Source: Heterocephalus glaber
Lineage: Eukaryota > Chordata > Mammalia > Rodentia > Bathyergidae
Assembly (NCBI RefSeq): GCF_000247695.1
Contig: NW_004624751.1
Location: 28,768,821 to 28,832,820, forward strand
Reading direction: 5' to 3'
Length of the DNA stretch: 64,000 nucleotides
Position 1 is the stretch's first letter. The number at the start of each line of letters is the position of its first letter. Shown piece by piece: positions 47,313 to 58,180 of the stretch. Both the position numbers and the translations under genes were made by a program. The notes beneath the pieces were generated by a model. It was not told the origin of the DNA. It did no database searches and saw only the letters and a list, made by a program, of their open reading frames with translations.

Positions 47313-47519
47313 ATTTCTCCCCCCACCTCCACCCCTGCAGTTCTGCAGTACTGGTGATCAAACCCAGGCAGGGCCTTCTCATCAGCTACATCCCCCCGGC
47401 CTGTTTTCAGTTTTTGTTTTAAGACAGGGTCTTGCTGCATGGGCTGGGGTTCATCTTGATCTTTCTGTTTCAGCCTTCCAGAGTGCTGGGATTAAAGACA
47501 TGTGCCATCACACCCAGCT
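47313..47519 (-). repeat. B1-dID dimeric SINE, reverse
   Basis: Plus-strand order is the reverse dID (47330-47402, 'agtactggtgatcaaaccc', 'ctacatccccccggcc') then the reverse B1 (47403-47519, 'aagacagggtcttgctgc', 'agtgctgggattaaagac'). TSD 'gaaaaat..taattt' at 47298-47312 and 47520-47534 with two mismatches. Confidence 0.9.
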
Positions 47520-47534
47520 GAAAAATATTAATTT

Positions 47535-48212
47535 CTTTGTTAAATTTCCATAGACTATTAGTAAAAAACTTGGCTTTCAGTGGCTTTATTGGGGTATACT
47601 ATCATTTTTTTGGCTTTATCTTTTAAGTGACTATGTGTAAGTATTATGTATGGTATTGCTTCCTAGTTCATTCTTTGGCTAATTTGTTTCTTTTCTCTTT
47701 ATGTGCCAGAATAGCTTTTTAAAAAGTAAAAGAAAAATTACACTCAAATAAAGGGATTTAGGAAGGATAATATTATTTCACATCTTTATTCTTTGTATCT
47801 GTTTAATAATTCCATTTAAATATGTTAATAAGAAATAACTCACATTTTAAATTTAATATACAAAATAATCTCTTTTAGACATATTTTCAAATACATCATT
47901 AATTTTATAGAGAATTTTGGGGAAATATTTTGTTATATAGCTTTTTATCTTCAATAGAACATTATTGAAATGAAAGTACATTATTAGATAGATTAAGCAA
48001 GTGAATTATAGGATTTTCCCCTAATTAAATGTTTCAACTCCTTTTTTTGCCTCATTATTATTCCCCCTAACAGTAATTCAGAGTTCTAATTCTGGAAAAA
48101 CAGTGGAATGAACAGAGTTCTTAATTTGATCAATGTTTTATGCCAGTTTCCCTTATCAGCATTATTTCAGAAAGCATTTCCTTGTGGGCATTTTTTTCTT
48201 CCAATAATCAAA
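47535..48212. other. No recognised feature
   Basis: Unique AT-rich sequence. Confidence 0.4.
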
Positions 48213-48214
48213 AT

Positions 48215-48400
48215 AAAAAATCAATTATTGAATGCCTTCTCTGGGCTTGATACTCTGCAATAGAAAGGTGTGTCAAAAATACTTTAGGCATAGTTTCAAG
48301 GAACCTGTTTGAACTTAGATGGGAGGATAGTATGTATATAAAATGTTAACTGCAAGAAAGTGAAATAACAGAAACAGCATTACAGGGTCAAGAAGACAGG
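48215..48400 (-). repeat. L2 LINE 3' region
   Basis: 'caattattgaatgccttctctg', quoted in part, then 'ggcttgatactctgcaatag', 'aaggaacctgtttgaac' follow reverse L2. Confidence 0.6.
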
Positions 48401-48945
48401 AATGTATTTCTTTTCCTTTGGGTCATAACAATTATTAGCTTTTTAAAGAAAACTAATAACATGCCTTAATGCTTAACTGGAGAATATATTACCAATGTGC
48501 TTCTGTGGGCCCTTTAGAACAGGAAGTCATATACTTCACTTGAGTGCTTCAGCCAAATAGTAGGAAGATGGTTTTTATTTTAAAATAACTTAAAAATTAT
48601 TGAAGAATATATTCAAATAAATGTTTTCTAAATTTATTTTTTCAGTGTGAAAAATGACAACACTTTTTACATGGAGTTATCATGCAGCAATATGATCAAT
48701 ATCATGAAATTTCAGTTACTTTGTAGTTTAAAATGATTTATTATATACTGAGAAGTGACTGCTCTGTGATATTGAACACACACACAGATAAGACAGTAAG
48801 AGATACAATTGTATCTTATCTGGCTTTATGATTAATGTTATTTTATGCTGTCATCTAATTCTTTGATAATTGGTTTACCAATCTGAATTGTCTTAGCATA
48901 AGCAAAAAAACTTTTGTAGGTACAGTCATTCAAAATATAAATAAA
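48401..48945. other. No recognised feature
   Basis: Unique AT-rich sequence; a (CA)5 run at 48779-48786. Confidence 0.4.
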
Positions 48946-48948
48946 CCA

Positions 48949-49025
48949 AGGGACTAGGATGCAGCTCAGTGGTATAACAATTGTCTACCATGTGCGAGGC
49001 TCTGAGTTCAAACCCTAACACCATA

Positions 49026-49026
<1 letters not shown>
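48949..49026 (+). repeat. Older ID-related SINE with (CA)n tail
   Basis: 'gggactaggatgcagctcag' (A-box region) and 'ctctgagttcaaaccctaac' (B-box region). The A-tail has been replaced by the microsatellite at 49027-49057. Confidence 0.85.

Positions 49027-49057
<31 letters not shown>
49027..49057 (+). repeat. (AC)n microsatellite
   Basis: About 15 AC units grown from the SINE 3' tail. Confidence 0.95.
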
Positions 49058-49059
<2 letters not shown>

Positions 49060-50184
49060 AAATGTAAGTCAGAAAGTTACTTAGGAATTTTAAAGAAAGT
49101 AGTGTAGAGTTTGATTTTATTTGATTTTGAATTTTAATGTAATATGTACATCCTAGGGAGTCAAATTTTTAATCCCATATGGTATTTGTTAATTAGTTTT
49201 GAAATGTCAACATAAACGCTGGACATATTTTATAGAGAAAAATACTTGTTAAAGAAAAACTTCTAAAATAATTCTTTGTTTTGCTTTACAGTAAATTCTT
49301 CTTTGATTGATTGATAAAGAGTGAAGTATTTGAAATGCACTTTATTTGATGTAGGTAGTGAAGAAAAAAATGGCTTAAAGAAGATGTGCCAGATGTGTGA
49401 TTTGGCTGTCTTCATCAGTCTTGAAAAAACAGAGTGAGCAAGGGATAAATCCAATAGATGTCGAATTACTTTTGCGTGTGGGATTCTAGTTAATGAGACA
49501 ATGTCTGGATGCAATTATTTGGAAAGTTCTTGACCTTTTATTTGCACAAGTTGATATAATTATGATTTCATGAGGAATGGTTTTGAAATTCTTAAACCAA
49601 TTTTAGTCCTGTGTTTATATTGTGTCTGTTACTTCAGAAATCCTGGAAATGTTTTTTACTTTTAACTTTTACACTGTATCTTTAACAGATTGTGTGATTA
49701 GCTTCAGAGAGTTTTAGTTTAAGATCCGATTTCAAATAATTATTCTTGTTTAGTTACAAAGAGAGTTCTAACAGTATTCTGTGATTCTCAATTCAAATGC
49801 CTTCTTATTGCTTCTATTTGTACTTAGTGACAAAAAAATACAGAAAACAAATACATTCAGAATAGTTCTGACTATACAGCTAATCAAACTTTACAGTCAA
49901 GTGACAACTTCAAAAGCCATTTCAGGCTTATGGCTGGCTATTTCTATCTATTTCTATTGATGTCCTCTACAGGACAATGGTTACATCTGTGTGTGGCTTG
50001 GGGTATTGAAAATGAATACAGTCTACGTGGAGATGTTCTGTAAGTGCCAAGTGCATGCCAACTTTAGCAAAGATAGTAGGAAAAAACAGAATTTAAACTT
50101 CCTCAGTAATTTTCATATTGATTATATGTTGAAAGGCAATATCCTGAATATATTGAGTATAATAAAATATATTGTGAAACTTTT
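49060..50184. other. No recognised feature
   Basis: An 83-codon minus frame (49263-49514) has no domain; rest unique. Confidence 0.4.
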
Positions 50185-50209
50185 ATTTCAAATTTTTAAA
50201 ATTTGAAAT
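50185..50209. repeat. 12-bp inverted repeat, 1-nt loop
   Basis: Arms 'atttcaaatttt' (50185-50196) and 'aaaatttgaaat' (50198-50209) are perfectly complementary. The composition is A/T plus one C/G pair, so chance is not excluded. Confidence 0.85.
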
Positions 50210-50299
50210 TTTTTATAGGATTTTCATGATATTTCTGTAGAATAATGTTATTCATCTTCCTTACAAATTAATACTTTTAAGTCAAGATTTCCTTTCTTC

Positions 50300-50930
50300 A
50301 TTGGTCAATTTCTTATACTATTAGTTGATTCATCCTTCTTTTTATCTCCAGTATGGTTTACAACTTCTTGTTTCTTGGCTTCCACAAAAATTTATAAATT
50401 TCTCAATTTTTCATTAAAGTAACCAGCAACCCCTTCATTGGCAGGTTTTCCTCTGTTCTTATCCTCTTCCTTTCTGTTTTTCTTCTCCAGCTTTTTATAG
50501 TTTTGTCTTTTAAAATTTTCATTATGCTTGTTTCCAATTTATTACTTGGTCGTTTCCTTAAATTTTATTTCTTACTAGCATTTTAAAGGTAGCTTTTCCA
50601 GTCCTTTCACAGACTGCTAAAACTGGGAGCAGCAAAGCTTTTTCCATCCTCACTCATATGGTTCCAAAGCATCGCATTTTACCTATGTCTCTCAACACTG
50701 GGAGTCCCTCTTACTCTTGGTGGAGGGGTGCTCCTCATTTGAGTATCATCTCCATGAGGAACTTCTCTTACTGATGAAAATATACGATACCTTGCAAGTA
50801 AGTGAGAGTAATCAAGAGCCATTTTTTCTTCAAATATCCCTGAACTTATGATTTGAATTATCATCTCTATGCAGTTGACTTCCAAATATGTTGCTCTCTC
50901 TCCTGAGCACAAGTAGCACTTACCCAATTA
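50300..50930 (-). repeat. L2-type LINE segment, minus strand
   Basis: On the minus strand 'gtcaactgcatagagatgata' (quoted in part) and the following purine-rich sequence parallel an internal L2 stretch (cf. 'gtcatcagcatagagatgg'). 'tgtggaagccaag' recurs in the expected downstream order. The 82-codon and Lys-rich frames on this strand are by-products. Confidence 0.45.
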
Positions 50931-51429
50931 CTTGATGAACAGCACCTATAAAATCCACCATCATCAAACTATATTAGAAACCAGTTATCTTCATGTTCAT
51001 ATTGTTTTTCCTTCTGTTTCAAACAAGATCACTATGTTCCAGCCAACCAGACTGCAATGTTTTCAGTTGTTATTAATAAGATTTCCTCACTTGATCTTTA
51101 TTTCATAAACTATTAAGCATTGTTGATTATAACTTCATATTCTCCCAGTTACTATTACTCTTGACTCTAACTTTTAGTATTGCTACATAGTTTGGGAAAA
51201 CATGGACTTCAGAACAAATGGATTTGTAAATGACATCCTGGCTCAGTCTTTCCATTTGTGATTGAACCAAACTGATAAAAGGAACAAACCAAACAAAAAC
51301 TACTTCAATACCTACTGACTGGTTATAAACATAAAGATGTCTGATTTAAAAAAAAAATAATGAACTCTTTCTAAACTACTTTTGGATTTACCTGTCCTTC
51401 AGTTTAAATAACCTCACTAACTTGAACTA

Positions 51430-51860
51430 CTTATTATTGTTCATAGTCCATATTCTGTGGCTTTAGTGCCTTTGCCTTTGTTTGTCCCTCCAGGAATGTG
51501 CCTTCTCCCTTTAATGTCCTCTTCCTCCTCCCTAGGTCTCCAGTTCCAAGGTCCATCAGTGTTCTAGAACAACCTCAAAGGCCACCTCCTCCAAAAATAG
51601 CTAGATGGTTTTTTTATCCCTACCTCTTTTTTTTTTTTTGAACTCCCATAGCTTTTCTCTTCAACTTTTAGAATGTCATTTATCTCATTGTATATAGTGT
51701 TACAATTTTTCATAAAAGTGCTTAAAGTTCCACCTGTTATCCTAAGAAAAGAGGATCCATATTTGAATCTTTGAGTATTAGAAAGTTGAGCACATCGTGT
51801 TTAGTATATTATGTATTACAAAAGTTTAACTTGTATTAAATGAATGAATGTACTTATGTA
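51430..51860 (+). repeat. L2 LINE 3' end, long copy
   Basis: 'tgcctttgcctttgtttg', 'gtccctccaggaatgtgcc', 'ctaggtctccagttcc', 'aaaggccacctcctcc', 'catttatctcattgtat', ending 'aaatgaatgaatg' at about 51850. Complete motif order of the L2 3' end. Confidence 0.85.
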
Positions 51861-53045
51861 TATAAAATCAATTAAGAAAATAGGCTGTTACTGCTCTAAT
51901 CCTATTGTTACAATTATGTAAATTGTATATATATATATCTAGATTAACTACTGAGAAAAAGGTTAAGCATTCACGTTGACTCGACTACATTTTCTTACAA
52001 GAAACAACAATGTTCTTTGAAGATGTTCGAATGTTCTCACTTTTTCACTTCTGTTATCTACTCTCTCAAATGCACTGAAATCTATTTCACTTGTCTTTCT
52101 GCAATCAGGGTCTTCTATGTTTATCTATATTTCTGAATTTACATTCTTCATTATGAGGGATTTTTCTTTTTAAAATGTTACTAGGATTTTCCACGTGCCT
52201 TCCCGGTTTATCAATAAAATTGTTCCCATGTTCAATTCCTTTGTCGTTATACTTTGTACTTAAGTGGGAGTAAGCTATCATATTGTTAAGAAGTACTTAA
52301 CTTTTTAATGAATCTTACTGTGATTAGACATTATGGTCATCTGTTCTACAGAGAGTCACAGACAACCTAAACAATATTTATTCTCCTCTTGTAAGCTTTA
52401 TTTTCAGTAATTATTTTTCAGTTACTAGAGACAACTGTAGCCATTTTCCTAGGCCTGGTTCTTCAAAACTCTGCTGTTGCTTGGGGTTGATGTCTGTATA
52501 ATATGTGCACGTCCCTACATCCTTACAAGTATTTTGTATACTCTGTTGATGCAGCTTATTAGTTTCTGGTGGCGAGTACTACAAAGATACTGTTTTAATG
52601 CATTTTGTATGACCTTTCAGTAAAAAGTGAGATGGGAAATAGCCAACAATCTTTGATGCTGCTGTGTGTAAGGTGCCTTTAAGTTTCACTGAATGCCACA
52701 GTCTGGCTTAAAATCATGTAATTGTCTAAACAAATTTCTGTTCTATTGTGTCATAGGAAATAGATTGCACTTTAAACAAAAGAGGTAAAACTTTGTAGTT
52801 GATTGTTTCATGGGGAGTAAGAATAGCTGGATTCTTTTCTTCAGATTCTAAATTAGTAGCTCTAGTGCAGTGTTGAAGTTATCAAAGTGAGTCCAGAGAA
52901 TAAATACACCAAATAGCAGCATAATTTAAAACTAAAATAAAATGAGCACATATGATATATCATTTTCATTTACTATTTATAAATGTCATTTCTTTTTGAA
53001 GGATTTTGTTACATGGTTAGGAGATACTCTGAAAGTGAAATTGGC
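51861..53045. other. No recognised feature
   Basis: Unique AT-rich DNA with a (TA)n patch near 51927-51940. Confidence 0.4.
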
Positions 53046-53049
53046 GAAG

Positions 53050-53218
53050 AGGACTCCAGATAGAGAAATTGATATGAGTAAGTACACTTAGGAGGAAAAG
53101 ATCATGAGGATAAAAAAGAAGGGATTGCAGAAAGATGATACCAGAATGGGAATTTGGGTTCAGACCATAAAGAAGATTCTAGTGTCATGCTCAAGGATTT
53201 GAAAATATCCTGTAGAAG
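53050..53218 (-). repeat. L2-type segment, left of a nested hAT
   Basis: Purine-rich L2-like text ending 'tgaaaatatcctgtagaa' before the DNA transposon. It resumes at 53418. Confidence 0.4.
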
Positions 53219-53417
53219 GTAGTTTGCAAACTATTTTTGGAAAGGGCTAGGTAGTAAATATAGGCTTTGGAAGCCATTTGGCCTCTGTTGCAACTATTCA
53301 ACTTTGCCATTGTATAATGAAAGCAATAGATAACACATTAAGAAGTCATTGTGGCTGTTTCCCAATAAAACTCTATTTATAAAAGCAGGTAGGTAAGATT
53401 TGGCGTGCAGACTGACC
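53219..53417 (+). mobile_element. hAT-Charlie MER element, near full length
   Basis: 'gtagtttgcaaactatttttgg', quoted in part, then 'gggctaggtagtaaatatagg', 'ggcctctgttgcaactattc', 'tttcccaataaaactctatt'. The motif order is that of a well-known about 200-bp non-autonomous hAT MER; family name not assigned. It splits an older L2 block. Confidence 0.85.
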
Positions 53418-53800
53418 TTTACTCTAGAGAACAGAGAAGCAACTGATGATTTTTAAGCAAAGAGGAGAGGTAATTAAACTAAAGGCTGAAGTAGGACAGT
53501 AGAAGAGATAATGAAGGAATGGGTAGAGTGAATAAAACCTTTGAAGTAGAGCTGATAAATTCTTGGAAAACTCAAGGTGGACAGAAAGAAGTGTTTTTCC
53601 ATACTTTTGAGCTTTGATGGAGTTGAAGGTAGTGATGGAATCAAGATCTCCCAAATTTTGGCAGGCTGAGAGGATAGATCCAATATGGACAACATAAATT
53701 TCATAAAAGTGAATCTAAGATCTCTCATTAAAAGAGTTCAAAGTGATACTTTTAACAATATTAGGTGTGAAAATTATTTGTAGATTTTTAATGGACTACA
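53418..53800 (-). repeat. L2-type segment, right of a nested hAT
   Basis: 'gagaacagagaagcaactg', 'gaggagaggtaattaaac', then 'ccaaattttggcaggctgag'. Frames up to 84 codons on the minus strand lie in it and are not genes. Confidence 0.45.
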
Positions 53801-54149
53801 AGGTCAATTATGAGTTACCAGTTTGGAAAGACAGCATGTTGAAGGAAAAAGAGTACTGAACTGATTTCAGAACTTTAGGAACTGTAAAGGGTAAAACTAA
53901 CTATGCCATTTGATTCTGTCAGTGACTTCTAAGGAATGTAAGATAAGACTTTTTCTCCTTATAAAAAGGGAGTCTTTGGGAATTCAGGACTGAGTTTCTT
54001 TAAAAAGGGCATCCAGTTGGATTGAGTATTTATTCCTAGTATTTCCTAACATTTTATTCCTAAGCAGTTCTAGCTTCAGAGTCTGCTCTATTATTTGAAT
54101 GTTAACATTACAAATGTGGTGGAGATTAGAGATGAATATTCTATATCAC

Positions 54150-54300
54150 CCTTTGTAAAAAGATCAGGATATTAAGTTAAGAGCATTTAAGTGTCTTCTC
54201 TAAAGTCATGTACACTCCAGTGATAGATTCAAGATTAGAACCTTGCTTTGTTGTATTTTAAATCCAGGCTTTTTTGCATCAATACGTGACTGCTCCTGAA
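54150..54300 (-). repeat. MIR SINE
   Basis: 'cctttgtaaaaagatcagg', 'agtgtcttctctaaagtcatg', 'gattcaagattagaacctt' read as reverse MIR. Confidence 0.65.
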
Positions 54301-54672
54301 AAATATTATTACATAAATAGAGATTTCTTTCATACAATTAGAACTTCTTTGGACATTTCAGATTATTTCAGAAGTGTTAATCCTTACCATATCCCTCTGT
54401 AAAGTAGATAAACTACAGTTAATTAGGTAATAGAGAATTAAAAGGAATGTGTTCTGTTTAAAAAGAAATATGAACCAGTTTATTATAATCTGACTAATTA
54501 AAATATACAAATTTAGTTTGCCAATGAGCTTTGAATGCTATTAGATATTTATTTTTTGGTAAATACAAAATAATGAAGTATGTTTATGTGTGTATATATA
54601 TTTGTAAGTATGTATACAGTGTGTAAAGAACACATTTAAATTAGATGACTGTGCAAGAAAAGTAAACACTTT

Positions 54673-54763
54673 CTTTTTTTTTCTTTTTGGTACTGGGGAT
54701 CAAACTCAGGACCTTGTGCTTACAAAGCAAGCAGTGGCACCACTGAGCTAAATACCCAACCTG
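54673..54763 (-). repeat. ID-like SINE with perfect 17-bp TSD
   Basis: T-rich tail, 'ggtactggggatcaaactc', 'ccactgagctaaatacccaac'. TSD 'agaaaagtaaacacttt' at 54656-54672 and 54764-54780, no mismatch. Confidence 0.96.
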
Positions 54764-54780
54764 AGAAAAGTAAACACTTT

Positions 54781-56708
54781 TCTAAATGAACAGATGTTTT
54801 GACTTTGCAAGCATGACTCCTACACTTATTGCAAATGTATTAAGAATTAGTAGACTTGTCCTTCATGTAATGAAAAACATATGTTTTGTACAATTTTTAT
54901 TGCTTCTATAGTCTTAGCTTTTAACCTAGGAAAAAGAAATGTGCAGTTTAAATATTTGATTCTTCTTGTAGAACAGGTTTGTACAGAATACAAAAGACTA
55001 GTAGCTCCAGGTAATGACTTTTGCCCTCTCTTGGAACTTTTCTGCTCTTCTGATTGCTTTATTTTCTAGTTATAAGATTAGTAATGCTAATTCACCTTCA
55101 CTGTACTCTGAGGAAATGACTTCAATGTTATATGTTCCTTTATAAAAGTGATATACATATATAAATCATATTGCGGCAAGAATATTTTTGAGAAGATCAG
55201 CAATAAACTGTTCATTCCATATTATTGGTTAGGATACACTGCTAAATCAAAAGATTTTTAAGTGAAGGTAGAATTAGTAGCATACATTTCTGTAACTGTA
55301 GAAACTTTTGAGAAGATCATTATTTTTGCTATATGTTGAGTAATGGTGATTATATTCTGTTCCTCTGGAAAGACAGAAAACCTCATCACGTTACATAAAT
55401 AAACTAACAATTGAATGTTCACATACCTATTTTATTGTCAACTGCTCTAAGCGAGTTTCATTCTGTCATACACGGGTATTTCTTTGTGCTTTGTTATTGT
55501 CTTTTGTAGATTCTGCAAGCCCTAACATTTAATAGTAGTAAGTATGTAACATAAATAACAATGTGCTTGCATAAGAATGATTTTATGATATTTTCATTTT
55601 ATGAATATCCATCCTGAATACTAGCAATGAACCACCATTGACTGCTAGTTGAGGTCATTGCCATGTCGATTCTGTTCTTTTAAAAATTTTTTTATTTTGT
55701 TCTTAGTATATTTACTTTTCCTAAACAGGAGTAACATCTTCTTATTTACTTATAGTTGTACATGTCTGTGGACATAATCGTCACAGAATTGTATGCTTGT
55801 CATGAAATTCTACGTAATCTATATTTTTTCCATTTCTTTTGACTTTGTAATCTCTCAAAATTTCTTATTTTGTTTGTGGCCTAGAATGTGAGATTTGGTT
55901 CAAAAATGCAGGGTGAAACCTGGTTATTAGTCAAGGCAAGAATATAAAAAACAATAAAGTACATTCATTTTTGTAACAAAATATTCTAAAGACATTTACA
56001 TTCTGAAACATGAAACAACTGCATAAAATCTGTACATATTTTTAATGCAAAATCTTCAATTTAAATGGAGTGTCCCAGGTAATGAGGGGCAATCACTCTT
56101 CCCTATTGCTCATCATTTTTAGGTTACTTTGTGTTATTTTACTTGGGATTCTTTAATCAATTTGAGGTGAATTATTTTATGGGCAAACTCAATAAAGAAA
56201 GAACTTTTAGTATGGTTTTCATTTGTTTTCTATTAAACTGTATAAGATAGCTGATTATCATATTTAATTTACACTGTTTAAAAAATCTCCACAACAGAAC
56301 AAAACCCATACAGGTGGTTTGTATTGAAGAAATAAAATAAGCTTTATTATTATAGACTAGGACAATTCTCTTTCTACTACACATTACTTGGGTAGAACAA
56401 AGTAGACAGCTCACGCTGAGAAAACTGAAATGGGAAGAATGCAAGAGTTAAAAGACAGACAATACACTCAGTAGTGTCTCAGGCATAGGTCTCTGAAAAT
56501 TATGATGAAACATTCAACTTGAATGAATAAAAAGTATGAGCTTATCTGTTTGCTTTTAGTTTTGGAAGTCATTTTATAAATTGAGAATGCTAATGATTTC
56601 ATATTTCTGATTAAATTTACAAAATCATTTATTTCTCCTTGTTAAATGTATTAAAAGGGGGTTAGTTAGTGGTAATTATTTTTATTGCAGAACACAGTTT
56701 TTTTCTTT
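54781..56708. other. No recognised feature
   Basis: 1.9 kb of unique AT-rich DNA. Frames at 54881-55069 and 56172-56444 (minus, 90 codons) show no domains. Confidence 0.4.
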
Positions 56709-56720
56709 CTTAAAGCATAG

Positions 56721-56819
56721 GTTTTGTTTTTTGTGGTTTTTTTTGGTAACAGGGGTTCGAACTTGGGACGTTGTGCTTGGGAGGCAGGAGGCAGAACCAC
56801 TGAGCTAAATTTCTGGCCC
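56721..56819 (-). repeat. ID-like SINE with TSD
   Basis: 'ggtaacaggggttcgaacttg', quoted in part, 'aggcagaaccactgagctaa', 'tttctggccc'. TSD 'ttaaagcatag' at 56710-56720 and 56820-56830. Confidence 0.95.
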
Positions 56820-57326
56820 TTAAAGCATAGTTTTTATAAAGTGAAAATATTTATGATTATGTGGTATAATCTTTAGGATCACTTATTTTCTTCTAGTCTT
56901 TGTTTACAATATCATTTTAAATGTATCTCATCTCATAATTTAACACTTAATCGAGGAACCCAATATGTTTAGGTCTTAATTTGGGGAATTCTAGTTTAGG
57001 GTTCTAAATTTGTGTTTTCAAATAGATAAAAGTTTTGCTAAATTACATAACAAAATAAAATTCCTTTGTTTTTCCAAATAAGATTTCTAAACATTTGTTG
57101 AAACAATGCCTTCTTTTTATATTAAAATATGTGTATTCCATAGGCAAATTAATGCTTTATGAAAAACATTTTTTCCTATTTTTCTCTTTAATTGACATAA
57201 AAGAAATAGCATTTTAAGAGCAGTGATTTTTGAGAGTGTTGATACATCCATATATTTTAATTGTGAAAGTCCTGGACATGAGGAGTGTTTTGCATTAATT
57301 TTGCACCTGATCACATGCCTTTTGGA

Positions 57327-57400
57327 AGGTTTCCAGAGTGTGGTCTGGAAGAACTGTTACTTCCAACTTGTGCCACTGAAATTAAGATCTACTCCCTAGA
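57327..57400 (+). mobile_element. Possible hAT MER fragment
   Basis: 'gtttccagagtgtggtctgg', then 'aagaactgttacttcc' resembles the 5' part of a MER5-like element. Confidence 0.4.
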
Positions 57401-57954
57401 GAAGACAAGTGAATTAACACAGTATGCTTTATGCACAGTGAAAACAAACTAATCTATGTTACTACTTTGGTTAGAATTATAACACATATCTGCATCAGAT
57501 TGAATAAACTCTATTTTTCAATTAAAAATAGAATAAATGACTTACTTATGTGACTTTGTTTTAGGTTCCTTTGAAATGTTAAGGTTCTCTGAGAGCTAAC
57601 CACAATTCCAAAACAGGACTTTCCTGCCTTTGTATTTCCTAATTTTTACCTTCTTTTTTTTTGTACAAAAGATAAGCTGATTGTTGATAGCCAAAAATTA
57701 ACATTAAAATCAATAAACATAATTTATCTCTGTACATATCAAACTCACTTTAATAGAGAGAAATCATCAATGATATATCATTAGCAAATAAATAATAATC
57801 ATTCAGACATGAAGTATTCAAAGACTAGAAGATTTCGGTGATGAAGACAGGAGAAATAATAGAAATCTGCACTAGGGCTGTTGGTATATCTTGTAGGGAA
57901 TATCTAGAAAATTAGATTAATCAAGGAGCAGACATTTGGAAGAAAGTTTGTGTG

Positions 57955-58180
57955 AATGCCTGACAGTCTTGCTCTTTCCCTCATTTCAAATGTTGGCAGG
58001 GTAGCAGGCAGCTCCAAGGGAAATGTGCTCCTTTCATACTTGAGTAATTGATGAATTGTATGCAATATGCAAATGAGAATCCATAAATCTTATGAATGAC
58101 AGCTTAATTTATGTGAGCCTTAATGAATGCAGGATTAGATTTTAATTAAATATCCTCAAAGGCACCCTGAGTAGTAGATT
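57955..58180. other. Candidate conserved non-coding element H
   Basis: Even composition and dense POU/homeodomain-like words: 'gagtaattgatgaattg' (58042-58058), octamer ATGCAAAT at 58067-58074, 'cttaatttatg', 'ttttaattaaat'. No frame and no repeat. It shares the 11-mer ATGCAAATGAG with element F. Confidence 0.45.
58067..58074 (+). promoter_or_regulatory. Octamer/POU consensus site
   Basis: Exact ATGCAAAT inside element H, 10-20 bp from TAATTGATGAATTG homeodomain-like words. Binding is inferred. Confidence 0.35.

Noticed and set aside
50300..50600. Lys/Glu-rich minus-strand frame resembling a processed pseudogene
   Set aside because: The neighbouring minus-strand sequence follows L2 order, and purine-rich L2 text gives Lys/Glu/Arg-rich translations.
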